Shown in pieces: positions 18,184 to 27,255 of a DNA stretch of 64,000 nt (positions are counted from its first letter, which is position 1; each line of letters starts with the position of its first letter). The notes under the pieces were generated by a model that had not been told where the DNA came from, searched no databases, and worked only from the letters and a program-made list of their open reading frames with translations. This stretch comes from GCA-2733415 sp965178635. Lineage in GTDB: Bacteria; Bacteroidota; Bacteroidia; Flavobacteriales; Flavobacteriaceae. Where the stretch lies: the NCBI GenBank assembly GCA_965178635.1, contig CBCXVT010000027.1, positions 1 to 64,000 on the forward strand, written 5' to 3'. The position numbers and the translations under genes are program-made.

Positions 18184-18783
18184 ATGAAACAAATTCTATT
18201 TCTTTTTTTATGTTTTTCCACTATTACTTTTGCGCAAAATGCTGAAGCAATTAAAGAAATTAAAGCACACCAGTTAAGTCAGAATACACAATTTAAAACT
18301 AAAGGAGAATCCCCTTTAAAAGAAGCTGATAGAAAACAATTTAAAGAATTAGATTTTTTTGAAATTGATTTAAAATACCGTGTAAAAGCGACTTTAGAGA
18401 GAACGCCTGAAACTGCATTTTTTAATATGAAAACGACAACATCTCGTGTGTCTGAAGAACGTATTTATGGTGTGGTATCTTTTAAAATTGAAGGGAAAGA
18501 ATACAAATTGAATGTATATCAAGGTAAAGCATTAATGACTAATGAAGCTTATAAAGATTATTTATTTCTACCATTTTTAGATGATACAAATTCATATACA
18601 ACCTATGGAGGTGGTCGATATTTGGATTTAAGAATACCAAAGGGAGATCAATTAATTATTGATTTTAATAAAGCCTATAACCCATATTGCCATTATAACG
18701 ACACGTATTCTTGCCCAATTGTGCCACGTGTAAATTATGTGACTACAAAAATTAATGCTGGTGTAAAGGCTTTTAAAAAGTAA
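18184..18783 (+). CDS. DUF1684 domain-containing secreted protein
   Basis: The 199-aa product starts with a signal peptide (MKQILFLFLCFSTITFAQ). The body follows the DUF1684 pattern: a segment with SPLKEADRKQFKEL, a strand pair reading VSFKIEGKEYKLNVYQ, FLPFLDDTNSYTTYGGGRYLDL, and the conserved C-terminal DFNKAYNPYCHYNDTYSCPIVP with two Cys. Members are widespread in bacteria; no biochemical role is established. It is followed four bases later by a DUF3667 gene, so the two are probably co-transcribed from the promoter box at 18159. Confidence 0.88.
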   Translation: MKQILFLFLCFSTITFAQNAEAIKEIKAHQLSQNTQFKTKGESPLKEADRKQFKELDFFEIDLKYRVKATLERTPETAFFNMKTTTSRVSEERIYGVVSFKIEGKEYKLNVYQGKALMTNEAYKDYLFLPFLDDTNSYTTYGGGRYLDLRIPKGDQLIIDFNKAYNPYCHYNDTYSCPIVPRVNYVTTKINAGVKAFKK

Positions 18784-18787
18784 TACT

Positions 18788-19672
18788 ATGGCAAGGAAGA
18801 GAAGAAAACGCATAGTTTGTCCTAATTGTGAGCAACAATTAAATGATACAATGAATTACTGTTTTAATTGTGGTCAAGAAAATCATATCAAACGAGTATC
18901 AGTAAAAATGTTGTTGTCAGATTTTTCCACAACATATTTTTCATTTGATTCAAAGTTATTTTCATCATTAAAGTACTTGTTAATTAAGCCAAGTTTCTTG
19001 TCTTTAGAATATTTAAATGGGAAAATTGAAGCGTATTTACGTCCTATTAGGATGTATGTTTTTATCAGTTTTGTGTTTTTTCTATTAAATAGTATGTTAT
19101 CTACTAACTCAACTTATGATGGTATAAAATTCACAAAAGATGGTGATCCAGTAAGTTCAGAGTTTGTTCAAGAAGAACCCAAAACAACTGACACTGATGA
19201 TATTGAAAAAGAGTCTTTTTTAGAAATTGACAATAATTATTTTGAAGGAAAACTGAAAAGAATATTCTCTGATGAAAAGGAAATAAAACTTTTTATAGTA
19301 TTTTTAAAATCTAAATTACCCATTCTATTTTTCCTTCTGATACCCGTGCTTGGATTGTTGTTTTTTATCTTTTTTTATAAAAATAAATACTATTATGTTG
19401 ATCACTTGGTATTTGCACTACACTTACAATCTTTCATGTTTGTGCTATTAATAATTAACTTATTAACTGATTCGGTTTTTAAAGTTGATTTGATAGGTAT
19501 ATGGAGTTTATTATTCCTTGTCTATGGGTTTATTGCTGCAAGGCGATTTTATAGTTTAGGAAAATTAAATACGTTTTTCAGACTGTCAATCGTTGGATTA
19601 TTTCATCTTTTCCTCAGCTTAATTATTTTTGTTGTATTCTTTTTTGTGCTCCTTAATAATTATAATGTGTAG
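18788..19672 (+). CDS. DUF3667 zinc-ribbon membrane protein (first copy)
   Basis: The 294-aa product begins with a basic stretch and a zinc ribbon (CPNCEQQL ... YCFNCGQEN, two CxxC pairs), then a conserved amphipathic region (KRVSVKMLLSDF, YLNGKIEAYLRPIRMYVFIS) and about five membrane segments (near residues 90-107, 175-197, 205-225, 235-250, 265-290). An acidic variable loop lies around residues 115-150. DUF3667 is a Bacteroidota-rich family of unknown role. A second copy follows at 19820, so this is a tandem duplication. Its start is four bases after the DUF1684 stop. Confidence 0.85.
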   Translation: MARKRRKRIVCPNCEQQLNDTMNYCFNCGQENHIKRVSVKMLLSDFSTTYFSFDSKLFSSLKYLLIKPSFLSLEYLNGKIEAYLRPIRMYVFISFVFFLLNSMLSTNSTYDGIKFTKDGDPVSSEFVQEEPKTTDTDDIEKESFLEIDNNYFEGKLKRIFSDEKEIKLFIVFLKSKLPILFFLLIPVLGLLFFIFFYKNKYYYVDHLVFALHLQSFMFVLLIINLLTDSVFKVDLIGIWSLLFLVYGFIAARRFYSLGKLNTFFRLSIVGLFHLFLSLIIFVVFFFVLLNNYNV

Positions 19673-19819
19673 CTATTAATATAGTCTTAAGTTTCTGGTT
19701 TTCAGTAATTATGATTAATTTTGATGTAATTGATAGTTTAGTTTTTTGATAAGAAACCTAAATTACAAGTTTACACTTCCCTAATTTAATTTGCTCTAAA
19801 ATTCTAAACTCATTAAGTA

Positions 19820-20686
19820 ATGATAAAGGATAGGAGGAAAAGATTTTATTGCCCAAATTGCAGGAGTCAGTTAGATGAAGATATGAACTTTTGTTTTAGT
19901 TGCGGACAAGAAAATAACATTAAGCGCGTGTCAGTTAAAATGCTATTAAATGATATTTTCTCTGGGTATTTTACGGTCGATTCTAAACTATTTATCACGT
20001 TAAAACTCTTAATATCTAAACCTAGTTTATTATCTGTAGCCTATTTAAATGGTCAGATTGAAACTTTTATAAAACCTATAAGGTTATACATATTTATTAG
20101 TTTTATTTTCTTTTTGTTATCCGCAAATATAACCTCATATACTAAAACTATTGAGAAAATTAATTTAGCATTAAATGAAATGCCGATGACTATTGGCGAT
20201 TTAGAATCTGGTTTTGAAGAGCCTGTTGAGAGTAACTACAATAAGAGTAATTCACTAGACAAAAAAATAGAAAAAATATTCTCAACTGAGCGGGAAACAA
20301 CTATTTTCTTCAATTACTTATTAGCTAAGTTTCCTATTGTGTTATTTGGAATGATACCAGTTTTGGGTTTTCTATTTTATGCGTTCTTTTTTAAAGCTAA
20401 GTATTATTATATAGATCATTTTATATTTTCATTGCATTTGCAATGCTTCTTATTAATTTTACTCATAATTGCGTCTATAGCCAATTGGCTATTTACTATT
20501 GATATTAATTTTTTAGCGCTCATTGGGGTATTAATTTATGGGTATATCGCAACAATCAAGTTTTATAAGAAGAAAAAACGCCATACATTTTTTAGACTAT
20601 GTTTAATTGGACTCATACATGCAGTGTTGATCATGATTGTTTGCGTGTTATTCTTTTTATTAGCTATGCAAACATATAGTTTGTAA
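19820..20686 (+). CDS. DUF3667 zinc-ribbon membrane protein (second copy)
   Basis: The 288-aa product has the same plan as the gene just upstream: zinc ribbon (CPNCRSQL ... FCFSCGQEN), the block KRVSVKMLLNDIF, YLNGQIETFIKPIRLYIFIS, and about five membrane segments. The variable acidic loop (about residues 110-150) differs almost completely between the two copies while the flanking blocks stay alike, as expected for old tandem paralogues. A 147-bp gap separates them, so this copy may have its own promoter. Function is unknown. Confidence 0.85.
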   Translation: MIKDRRKRFYCPNCRSQLDEDMNFCFSCGQENNIKRVSVKMLLNDIFSGYFTVDSKLFITLKLLISKPSLLSVAYLNGQIETFIKPIRLYIFISFIFFLLSANITSYTKTIEKINLALNEMPMTIGDLESGFEEPVESNYNKSNSLDKKIEKIFSTERETTIFFNYLLAKFPIVLFGMIPVLGFLFYAFFFKAKYYYIDHFIFSLHLQCFLLILLIIASIANWLFTIDINFLALIGVLIYGYIATIKFYKKKKRHTFFRLCLIGLIHAVLIMIVCVLFFLLAMQTYSL

Positions 20687-20692
20687 GTAGTA

Positions 20693-21058
20693 TTATTTAA
20701 CCAAATACATACCCAAGAAAACTGCTAAAAACCCTAATGTAAAACTTCCAATAGAATATAAAGCAAAAGAGATAAAATCGCCAGATTTTAAGAACACGTG
20801 ATTCTCATAAGCAAATGTAGAAAAGGTTGTAAATCCACCACAAAATCCAGTAGCAAGTAATAAGGTCTGATTTTGAGTAAAGATATTTTCTTTAGCAGAT
20901 AAGCCTAATATTAATCCGATAAGTAATGAACCTAAAACATTGGCGACAAAAGTACCATAAGGAATTGCCGTTATATTAGTGTTTAATGTTTTACTCAATA
21001 TATAACGTAAAACACTTCCGAACCCACCTCCTATAAATACTAATAATATTGCTTTCAT
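20693..21058 (-). CDS. crcB: Fluoride ion exporter CrcB/Fluc
   Basis: The 121-aa, four-helix protein shows the Fluc family landmarks: GGGFGSVLRYILSK, the pore motif GTFVANVLGSLLIG with its conserved Asn, and the GFCGGFTTFSTFAYE segment (phenylalanine box and Na+-binding TM3 break). These channels assemble as antiparallel dimers in the inner membrane and let fluoride leave the cell. A single gene is present, so a homodimer is expected. It stands alone, convergent with the DUF3667 gene. I saw no fluoride-riboswitch consensus in its leader, only an 8-bp hairpin at 21080-21100. Confidence 0.95.
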   Translation of the reverse strand: MKAILLVFIGGGFGSVLRYILSKTLNTNITAIPYGTFVANVLGSLLIGLILGLSAKENIFTQNQTLLLATGFCGGFTTFSTFAYENHVFLKSGDFISFALYSIGSFTLGFLAVFLGMYLVK

Positions 21059-21125
21059 CCAATCAGTTGAATTATTTACGAAGATATAAAAAATATCTTC
21101 AGATGCGTAATTGTGAATATCTATT

Positions 21126-21133
21126 CAAACTTA
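21126..21133 (-). promoter_or_regulatory. Bacteroidota -7 box for crcB
   Basis: The minus strand reads TAAGTTTG, an exact TAnnTTTG match about 68 bases upstream of the crcB start. The resulting leader contains the 8-bp inverted repeat at 21080-21100. Confidence 0.45.
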
Positions 21134-21158
21134 GTGTAAAATGAATTGTTCCGAGCGT

Positions 21159-21166
21159 TATATTTG
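21159..21166 (+). promoter_or_regulatory. Bacteroidota -7 box for the DUF4494 gene
   Basis: The sequence TATATTTG is an exact TAnnTTTG match 21 bases before the start codon at 21188. Confidence 0.5.
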
Positions 21167-21187
21167 CCATCCTAAAAAATAAAAGAG

Positions 21188-21706
21188 ATGAGTACAACTT
21201 GGTATGAGTGCAAAGTAAAATATAGAAAATTAGATGACAATGGTGTTCAAAAGGTAACTACAGAACCTTATTTGGTAGATGCTTTGTCATATACAGAGGC
21301 AGAAAAAAGAATTAATGAAGAAATGGCAATGTATATTAGTGAAGAGTTCTTAATCACTAATATAAAAGTGGCAAATTTTGCTGAAATACACCCGTTTGAA
21401 AATTCTGATCGTTGGTTTAAAACCAAAGTAGCTTTAGTGGCTTATGATGAGGAAAGCGGAAAAGAAAGAAAGTCAAACATATATTTATTAGTACAAGCAA
21501 ATGATGTTAAGGAAGCTTTTGATAATACAAATGCTGTGATGAAAGATACTATGGGAGATTATACGATTCCTTCAATTGCAGAATCACCAATTATGGATGT
21601 ATTTCCTTATTTTGAAGGAGAGATAGAAAAGTTAGAAAAATTTAATACAATTAAAGCAAGCATTCCTCAAGAAGTTGAAGAAGTAGTAGAAGAGGAGTTG
21701 GTTTAG
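21188..21706 (+). CDS. DUF4494 domain-containing protein
   Basis: The 172-aa cytosolic protein opens with the family pattern TTWYECKVKYRKLDDNG, then YTEAEKRINEEM, and a second similar half (DRWFKTKVALVAYDEESGKE, VQANDVKEAF), which suggests an internal duplication of a small beta-alpha unit. The C-terminal ~25 residues are strongly acidic (EEVEEVVEEEL). The family is restricted to Bacteroidota and has no known function. The gene stands alone between its own promoter box and a strong terminator. Confidence 0.85.
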   Translation: MSTTWYECKVKYRKLDDNGVQKVTTEPYLVDALSYTEAEKRINEEMAMYISEEFLITNIKVANFAEIHPFENSDRWFKTKVALVAYDEESGKERKSNIYLLVQANDVKEAFDNTNAVMKDTMGDYTIPSIAESPIMDVFPYFEGEIEKLEKFNTIKASIPQEVEEVVEEELV

Positions 21707-21725
21707 TAGCATGTTGTTGTAAAAC

Positions 21726-21760
21726 AAAAAAGGTTGCCTATTAATGGGGCAGCCTTTTTT
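21726..21760. terminator. Terminator between DUF4494 and the convergent SRPBCC gene
   Basis: A 12-bp stem with one G-U pair (21727-21738 with 21748-21759) ends in T7 on the plus strand and also has an A-run upstream, so it can act in both directions. Confidence 0.85.
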
Positions 21761-21782
21761 TGTTTTAATACCTCGATGAGGT

Positions 21783-22823
21783 TTATTTTACTGGATAATG
21801 AATTTCAGTTTCAATATCTTCAGGGTTTACAGTTTCAGGATCATTAAGGTACAGTTCCCAAATAGCACCATTTTGTTCTAATCTATTTTCCTCTAAGTAG
21901 CTGTCAATTGCCATATGGGCTTCCATGTCACCAGTACCGTAAGGGCCGTATTTTGCAATCATAACATTATCACCTTTTGGCAATGTTATTTTTTCCATAC
22001 CATCATCTAAAGGAATCTCTTTTCTAATTACTAGACCAACATAAAATTCCGTTTCACCTTTTTCTTCATCCCATTTTGTGTATACAGCAGCAGGTGTGTA
22101 GTCTGTGTGTTCTAATTTTTGAGAAGCTGCATACATACCAGCTTTAGGCATTGACTCCATAAATAATTTTGTCATGGCTTCATGATCAATTTTACTTGTG
22201 TGTTTGTAACCGATAAACTGCTGTGCGTCTTGAGTGATATTCATGATGCCACCTAAACTATATATAGCTTCTGGTTTTGGAGGGTTGTTTTTCATTTCGT
22301 CTTCAATTATAACATTTAAATTATCTAAACCTTTTGCTAACATTGGTCCTAACATGTTATCCATGCCACCACTCATCACTGCACCAAACTTAAACATAAA
22401 AGGTGTTTCATCCGCTTTCATTCCCCAAGTAACAATTGTACCTTCTTCTGTTTCTTCAAGTGTCCAATACACATCACTTGGGTCATAATCTGAAAATTGT
22501 ATTTTTTGATCAATAGATTTATTTTCTTCTAAAGCAACTGTTTTCATATTACCAGGCCCATTTTCGCTTGTCCAGCTATAAGCGCCACCAACACCTGCAG
22601 TTTGATCAGAGTAACTTTCTACTATAGAAGGGTCATCCTCTAACCATGGTCCCCAAGCTTTCCAGTTTTTAAAATCATTGATGTTGTTAAAAATAACATT
22701 TGCTGGAGCTTTAATTGTTTTAGTACGTTTTACGTCATAATCATTAGGTTGAAGCATGACATATACAGCTCCTCCAATTACTATAACTAATAGTAGTAAT
22801 ACTAGATACTTGATGATTTTCAT
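21783..22823 (-). CDS. SRPBCC-domain protein fused to a GyrI-like effector-binding domain
   Basis: The 346-aa product has an N-terminal membrane anchor (residues 4-23), then an SRPBCC (polyketide cyclase/START-like) domain at about 25-165 (KAPANVIFNNINDFKNWKAWGPW, VGGAYSWTSENG), then a GyrI-like/AraC effector-binding domain at about 195-345 (ending in the typical GAIWELYLNDP). Both halves form hydrophobic pockets that bind small ligands; no DNA-binding part is present. This pairing is common in Bacteroidota and the ligand is unknown. It probably faces the periplasm if the N-terminal helix is an anchor. It is divergent from the M49 peptidase gene. Confidence 0.85.
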   Translation of the reverse strand: MKIIKYLVLLLLVIVIGGAVYVMLQPNDYDVKRTKTIKAPANVIFNNINDFKNWKAWGPWLEDDPSIVESYSDQTAGVGGAYSWTSENGPGNMKTVALEENKSIDQKIQFSDYDPSDVYWTLEETEEGTIVTWGMKADETPFMFKFGAVMSGGMDNMLGPMLAKGLDNLNVIIEDEMKNNPPKPEAIYSLGGIMNITQDAQQFIGYKHTSKIDHEAMTKLFMESMPKAGMYAASQKLEHTDYTPAAVYTKWDEEKGETEFYVGLVIRKEIPLDDGMEKITLPKGDNVMIAKYGPYGTGDMEAHMAIDSYLEENRLEQNGAIWELYLNDPETVNPEDIETEIHYPVK

Positions 22824-22976
22824 TGTTCACAAGGTGTTTTATCAGTCAATAAAATGACTAATTGGTTAGTTAATTAGAATTTTTGAATGTTAAATATAGT
22901 GAAATTATTATTTCTTTTTCTTGATGAGTTTAATTACTTTTAAGCAATATTTATGAAATTATTAAACAAAAATAGA

Positions 22977-25034
22977 ATGAAAGTAAAACCAATATTAGGC
23001 TTAGTATTAGCCTCAAGTTTATTAATATCTTGTGGTAAAACAAGTGAAGATAAAGCAAGAAATACAATTGAAGATGTAATAGAAATATCAGAAAATAGTA
23101 ATTCAGAATTTGACTATACTGTTGAGCAATTTGCAGATATAAAAGTGTTGCGTTACAAGATTCATGGATTTGATGCTCTAACGTTAAAAGAGCAAAAATT
23201 AGTCTATTATTTAACCCAAGCTGGTTTGGCTGGTCGTGATATTATGTGGGATCAAAATTACCGACATAACTTGTCGATCAGAAAAGCTTTAGAAGCAGTT
23301 TATACTAGTTATGAAGGAGATAAAACCTCTGCGGATTGGACTAAATTTGAGGAATATTTGAAGCGTGTTTGGTTTTCTAACGGTATTCATCATCACTATT
23401 CAAATGCAAAAATTCAACCAGAATTTAATCAAGCATATTTAGAAAGTTTACTTACTGCTACTAATACAAAATTAAATGGTGAAGCTTTAGCAGTTATATT
23501 TAATGACGCAGATACTAAGAAAGTAAATCTTGCAAAAGGTATTGATAATGTTGCTGAAAGTGCAGTTAACTTTTATGGTTCCAACGTTACAAATGCTGAT
23601 GTGACATCTTTCTATGGAAAAATGACATCTCCAGATGCTAAGAAACCTTTATCATATGGTTTAAACTCTCAGTTGATAAAAGAAGATGGTGTATTAAAAG
23701 AACGCGTGTATAAATCTGGTGGATTGTATGGTTCGGCAATTGATGAAATCATTGGTTGGTTAGAAAAAGCACAAACTGTTGCAGAAAACAAAGCACAAGG
23801 TGAGGCTTTAGGGTTGTTAATCAAATATTATAAAACGGGTGATTTACAAACTTGGGATGATTATAATGTTGCATGGACGGCAGCTACCGATGGTAATGTA
23901 GATTATATCAACAGTTTTATTGAAGTGTATAATGATCCAATGGGATACAGAGGGTCTTATGAAACAATTGTACAAATTAAGGACTTTGACATGTCGGAAA
24001 AAATGTCAGTATTGTCTAAAAACGCGCAATGGTTTGAAGATAATTCTCCATTAATGGATGAGCATAAAAAGAAAAATGTTGTAGGAGTAACTTATAAAGT
24101 GGTTAATGTTGCTGGTGAGTCTGGTGACGCTTCTCCAAGTACGCCAATTGGTGTGAATTTACCTAATGCAAACTGGATTCGTACTGCTGTTGGTAGTAAG
24201 TCGGTGTCTTTAGGAAACATCATAAGTGCATATTCAAATGCTGGTGGTTCTGGACGTTTAAAAGAATTTGCTCATGATGAAGAAGAAATTGCTTTAGAAG
24301 AAAAGTACGGGCAATTAGCAGATAAATTGCACACTGCTTTGCATGAGGTAATTGGTCATGCATCAGGGCAATTAAATCCTGGAGTTGGTGAAACAAGAGA
24401 AACACTAAAAAATTATGCCTCTACTTTAGAAGAAGGTAGGGCAGATTTAGTTGGACTTTACTATTTGTATGACACGAAGTTACAAGATTTAGGTTTAGTT
24501 GAAGATTGGGAGAAAGTTGGTAAAGCTGCTTATGACGGTTACATCCGTAATGGGTTGATGGCGCAATTAATTAGATTAAACTTAGGAGATGACATTGAAG
24601 AAGCACACATGCGTAATAGGCAATGGGTTTCAGGATGGGCGTATGAAAAAGGAAAAGCTGATAATGTGATTGAAAAAGTAACTCGTGATGGGAAAACATA
24701 TTTCAACATCAATGATTATAAAAAATTGCATTCACTTTTTGGAGAGTTGTTACGTGAAACTCAACGTATCAAATCAGAAGGAGATTTCGCAGCGGTTGAA
24801 GCTTTAGTAGAAGGTTACGGTGTAAAAGTAGATCAAGATATTCATAAAGAAGTATTAGATAGAAATGCACAGTTTAAAGATGCACCATATAGCGGATTTG
24901 TGAACCCAGTTTTAAATCCTACTTTGGATACTTCAGGTGAAATATCAGGTTTTACAATTGAGCAACCAGAAACATTTGCAGAGCAAATGTTAAACTATGC
25001 AAAAACATACAGTTTTTTACCTGCAGTAAATTAA
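22977..25034 (+). CDS. Peptidase M49 (dipeptidyl-peptidase III-like) lipoprotein
   Basis: M49 enzymes are zinc metallopeptidases that remove dipeptides from peptide N-termini. The hallmark HEXXGH motif is present (HEVIGH), followed ~30 residues later by EEGRADL, the family's second zinc-ligand motif. The preferred ATG at 22977 gives a 685-aa protein with a lipoprotein signal (MKVKPILGLVLASSLLISC, Cys at the lipobox), placing it at the cell envelope; a start at 22953 would add eight residues before the signal. Human DPP III is cytosolic, so the lipid anchor is a bacterial trait. A good terminator follows. Confidence 0.93.
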   Translation: MKVKPILGLVLASSLLISCGKTSEDKARNTIEDVIEISENSNSEFDYTVEQFADIKVLRYKIHGFDALTLKEQKLVYYLTQAGLAGRDIMWDQNYRHNLSIRKALEAVYTSYEGDKTSADWTKFEEYLKRVWFSNGIHHHYSNAKIQPEFNQAYLESLLTATNTKLNGEALAVIFNDADTKKVNLAKGIDNVAESAVNFYGSNVTNADVTSFYGKMTSPDAKKPLSYGLNSQLIKEDGVLKERVYKSGGLYGSAIDEIIGWLEKAQTVAENKAQGEALGLLIKYYKTGDLQTWDDYNVAWTAATDGNVDYINSFIEVYNDPMGYRGSYETIVQIKDFDMSEKMSVLSKNAQWFEDNSPLMDEHKKKNVVGVTYKVVNVAGESGDASPSTPIGVNLPNANWIRTAVGSKSVSLGNIISAYSNAGGSGRLKEFAHDEEEIALEEKYGQLADKLHTALHEVIGHASGQLNPGVGETRETLKNYASTLEEGRADLVGLYYLYDTKLQDLGLVEDWEKVGKAAYDGYIRNGLMAQLIRLNLGDDIEEAHMRNRQWVSGWAYEKGKADNVIEKVTRDGKTYFNINDYKKLHSLFGELLRETQRIKSEGDFAAVEALVEGYGVKVDQDIHKEVLDRNAQFKDAPYSGFVNPVLNPTLDTSGEISGFTIEQPETFAEQMLNYAKTYSFLPAVN

Positions 25035-25056
25035 AACAGACCCTAATTATAGTTAC

Positions 25057-25088
25057 AAGGTGTTTAAAGTAATTTAAACGCCTTTTTT
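25057..25088 (+). terminator. Terminator after the M49 peptidase gene
   Basis: A 12-bp stem with one G-U pair (25057-25068 with 25073-25084, loop GTAA) is followed by T residues. Confidence 0.8.
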
Positions 25089-25236
25089 ATGCCAAAATGT
25101 TAGCAGCTTAAAACCTATTCAGTTTATTATGCACGCGTAACGATAGTTAGCTTTTTAGAGTGCAGATAATTAGAGAAGTATTACTTTTATCGCTTAATTT
25201 TTAGTATTTTATAATAGAAGATTCATTTACAGTAAA

Positions 25237-25965
25237 ATGAAATTATTAAGTTATATACTTTCTCCAATTTTTGGAGTATCATTTTTTTTGATACTGTTGA
25301 TTTTTCATCCACTACAATGGATTGGGTTACGTTTTTTTGATTTTAAAACTTATCAAAACATCGTGAATTTGATGAATTTTTGCTTGGTTAAGAATTTATT
25401 GCTTTTAGGAATTAGAGTTAAAGTAAATAATGAGTATGATTTACCGGAAAACACAACATTAATATTTGTGTCTAACCATCAAAGTTTATTTGATATATCA
25501 CCAGTGTCATGGTATTTTAGAAAGTATAATCCAAAATTTGTGTCCAAACAAGAATTAGGAAAAGGCATTCCAAGTGTGTCTTATAATTTAAGAAACGGTG
25601 GGGCAGTTTTGATTGATAGAAGTAACGGAAAGCAAGCTATTGTTGAATTATCAAAATTTGCTAAAGTGATAAATAAGAATGTGTGGTCTGGAGCCATATT
25701 TCCAGAGGGCACTAGAAGTAAAGATGGAAAGCCCAAAGAATTTGCAACTAATGGTTTAAAAATACTTACAAAATATAACCCAGATGGCTATGTAGTACCA
25801 TTAACAGTTAATAATTCATGGAAAGTATTCAGATATGGAAAGTTTCCTTTTGGCATTGGGTGCCCGATAACAATTACAACACATCAACCTATTGCAATAA
25901 ATTCATTGCCCTTTGATGAGTTGAGAGATATAGTAGAAAAAGAAATAATTAATGCAATAATATAA
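25237..25965 (+). CDS. 1-acyl-sn-glycerol-3-phosphate acyltransferase (PlsC family)
   Basis: PlsC enzymes add the second acyl chain to lysophosphatidic acid in membrane phospholipid synthesis. The 242-aa product has an N-terminal membrane segment (residues 5-25), the catalytic NHxxxxD motif (SNHQSLFDIS), and the substrate-binding FPEGTRSKDG motif about 85 residues later. The acyl-ACP desaturase gene starts four bases after its stop, so the two are probably co-transcribed and act together on membrane lipid composition. Some homologues use other acceptors, so the exact substrate is not certain. A sequence resembling the pyc palindrome lies upstream near 25123-25140. Confidence 0.92.
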   Translation: MKLLSYILSPIFGVSFFLILLIFHPLQWIGLRFFDFKTYQNIVNLMNFCLVKNLLLLGIRVKVNNEYDLPENTTLIFVSNHQSLFDISPVSWYFRKYNPKFVSKQELGKGIPSVSYNLRNGGAVLIDRSNGKQAIVELSKFAKVINKNVWSGAIFPEGTRSKDGKPKEFATNGLKILTKYNPDGYVVPLTVNNSWKVFRYGKFPFGIGCPITITTHQPIAINSLPFDELRDIVEKEIINAII

Positions 25966-25969
25966 TAAC

Positions 25970-26950
25970 ATGTCTATTAAGAACATAAGAAAAGAAGTTA
26001 TGCAAACGCTCGAAAAAAATATCGATGTGTTTGTAGATAAATTCTTGATACCTGCTGAAAAAATTTGGCAACCAACAGATTTTTTACCAAATTCACAAAA
26101 GGATACCTTTATTGATGAGGTCAAGGAAATTCAAGAAATCTCTAAAGAATTAAATGATGATTTCTGGGTGGTAATGGTAGGTGATACTATTACTGAGGAA
26201 GCATTACCAACCTATGAATCATGGTTGTTAGATTTAGATGGTGTACATCAAGATCCAGACAACGGCTGGGCAAAATGGGTAAGAGCTTGGACTGCGGAAG
26301 AAAATCGTCATGGTGATGTTTTAAACAAATATTTGTATTTATCTGGTAGAGTTAATATGCGTGAAGTAGAAATATCAACACAACATTTGATTGCAGATGG
26401 TTTTGATATAGGAACATCTACAGATCCTTATAAAAACTTTGTATATACAAGTTTTCAAGAATTAGCAACCTATATTTCTCACAATAATGTTGCAAAAATA
26501 GCTCGTAAAAAAGGACATAAAGCTCTGGCAAAAATGTCTAAAATAATTGCAGGAGATGAAATGCGTCATCATATTGCTTATACTGATTTTGTAAAGGAAA
26601 TTTTTAAAATAGACCCAAGTGAAATGATGTTGGCTTATTTTTATATGATGAAAAATCAAATTATAATGCCAGCAATGTATCTAAGAGAGTCTTATGCAGA
26701 AAAAGCATCATTATTTGATCAATTCTCAATTGTAGCACAGCGGACAGGTGTGTATACAGGTTTCGATTATGTTGATATTATGAGGAAGCTTAATGCGATG
26801 TGGGAGATTGATAAAATGACTGGTCTGACTGAAGAAGCAGAAAAAGCAAGAGATTACTTAATGAAACTTCCGGACAGAATGTATCGTTTGGCTGAACGCG
26901 CAGTAATTCCTGATACGGCTTATAAGTTCAAATGGATGAATCAAATATAA
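25970..26950 (+). CDS. Acyl-ACP desaturase (soluble diiron fatty acid desaturase)
   Basis: The 326-aa protein matches the soluble stearoyl-ACP desaturase family: two diiron-binding motifs of the ExxRH type are visible, EENRHG (near residue 110) and DEMRHH (near residue 200), with the remaining Glu ligands on other helices (for example the SFQELATYISHNN helix). Such enzymes introduce a cis double bond into acyl chains bound to acyl carrier protein, using O2 and ferredoxin. It follows plsC by four bases, a fitting partner for adjusting membrane fluidity. The enzyme needs oxygen, so the host is aerobic at least some of the time. Confidence 0.93.
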   Translation: MSIKNIRKEVMQTLEKNIDVFVDKFLIPAEKIWQPTDFLPNSQKDTFIDEVKEIQEISKELNDDFWVVMVGDTITEEALPTYESWLLDLDGVHQDPDNGWAKWVRAWTAEENRHGDVLNKYLYLSGRVNMREVEISTQHLIADGFDIGTSTDPYKNFVYTSFQELATYISHNNVAKIARKKGHKALAKMSKIIAGDEMRHHIAYTDFVKEIFKIDPSEMMLAYFYMMKNQIIMPAMYLRESYAEKASLFDQFSIVAQRTGVYTGFDYVDIMRKLNAMWEIDKMTGLTEEAEKARDYLMKLPDRMYRLAERAVIPDTAYKFKWMNQI

Positions 26951-26985
26951 AAATAGAATAACCAACCAAACCAAACCAAAATGAT

Positions 26986-27012
26986 CCCTTCAATGTTATG
27001 TTGAGGGGTTTG
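26986..27012. terminator. Probable terminator between the desaturase gene and a small convergent gene
   Basis: An 8-bp stem with one G-U pair (26986-26993 with 27001-27008, 7-nt loop) lies between two converging stop codons and is followed by T-rich sequence on the plus strand. It is weaker than most terminators in this window. Confidence 0.5.
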
Positions 27013-27201
27013 TTATTTATAGATGAATGATTTTAATGCGTAAATCAAGCTAAAGAAAACAATTAAGCCTACCAATACCCAATAACTTCCTTTGTAATGT
27101 TTTTGATGTAGTTTCAAGTCTTTCCTGTAAGACCAAATCATAACGCCAACAAAAGCTAAAAAGAATAACAGCGCAAATATTAATTGACCAGTACTAAACA
27201 T
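27013..27201 (-). CDS. Small two-helix membrane protein, conserved hypothetical
   Basis: The 62-aa product has two hydrophobic helices (about 6-25 and 40-58) separated by a basic loop (YRKDLKLHQKHYKGSY), so it is probably an inner-membrane hairpin. It resembles small uncharacterised membrane proteins annotated in other Flavobacteriaceae and is loosely like CcoQ-type subunits in size and layout, but no cytochrome oxidase genes are nearby. The coding signal is good: it fills the space between two convergent or divergent genes, with normal codon use. Function is unknown. Confidence 0.7.
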   Translation of the reverse strand: MFSTGQLIFALLFFLAFVGVMIWSYRKDLKLHQKHYKGSYWVLVGLIVFFSLIYALKSFIYK

Positions 27202-27255
27202 AATTTCTTATTTTTATGCGAAATTAATTAAAGTTAATCAGATAAAACAGATCCA

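Noticed and set aside
21059..21187. Fluoride riboswitch ahead of crcB
   Set aside because: Only a simple 8-bp hairpin (21080-21100) is present; the conserved pseudoknot sequence of the fluoride riboswitch was not seen.
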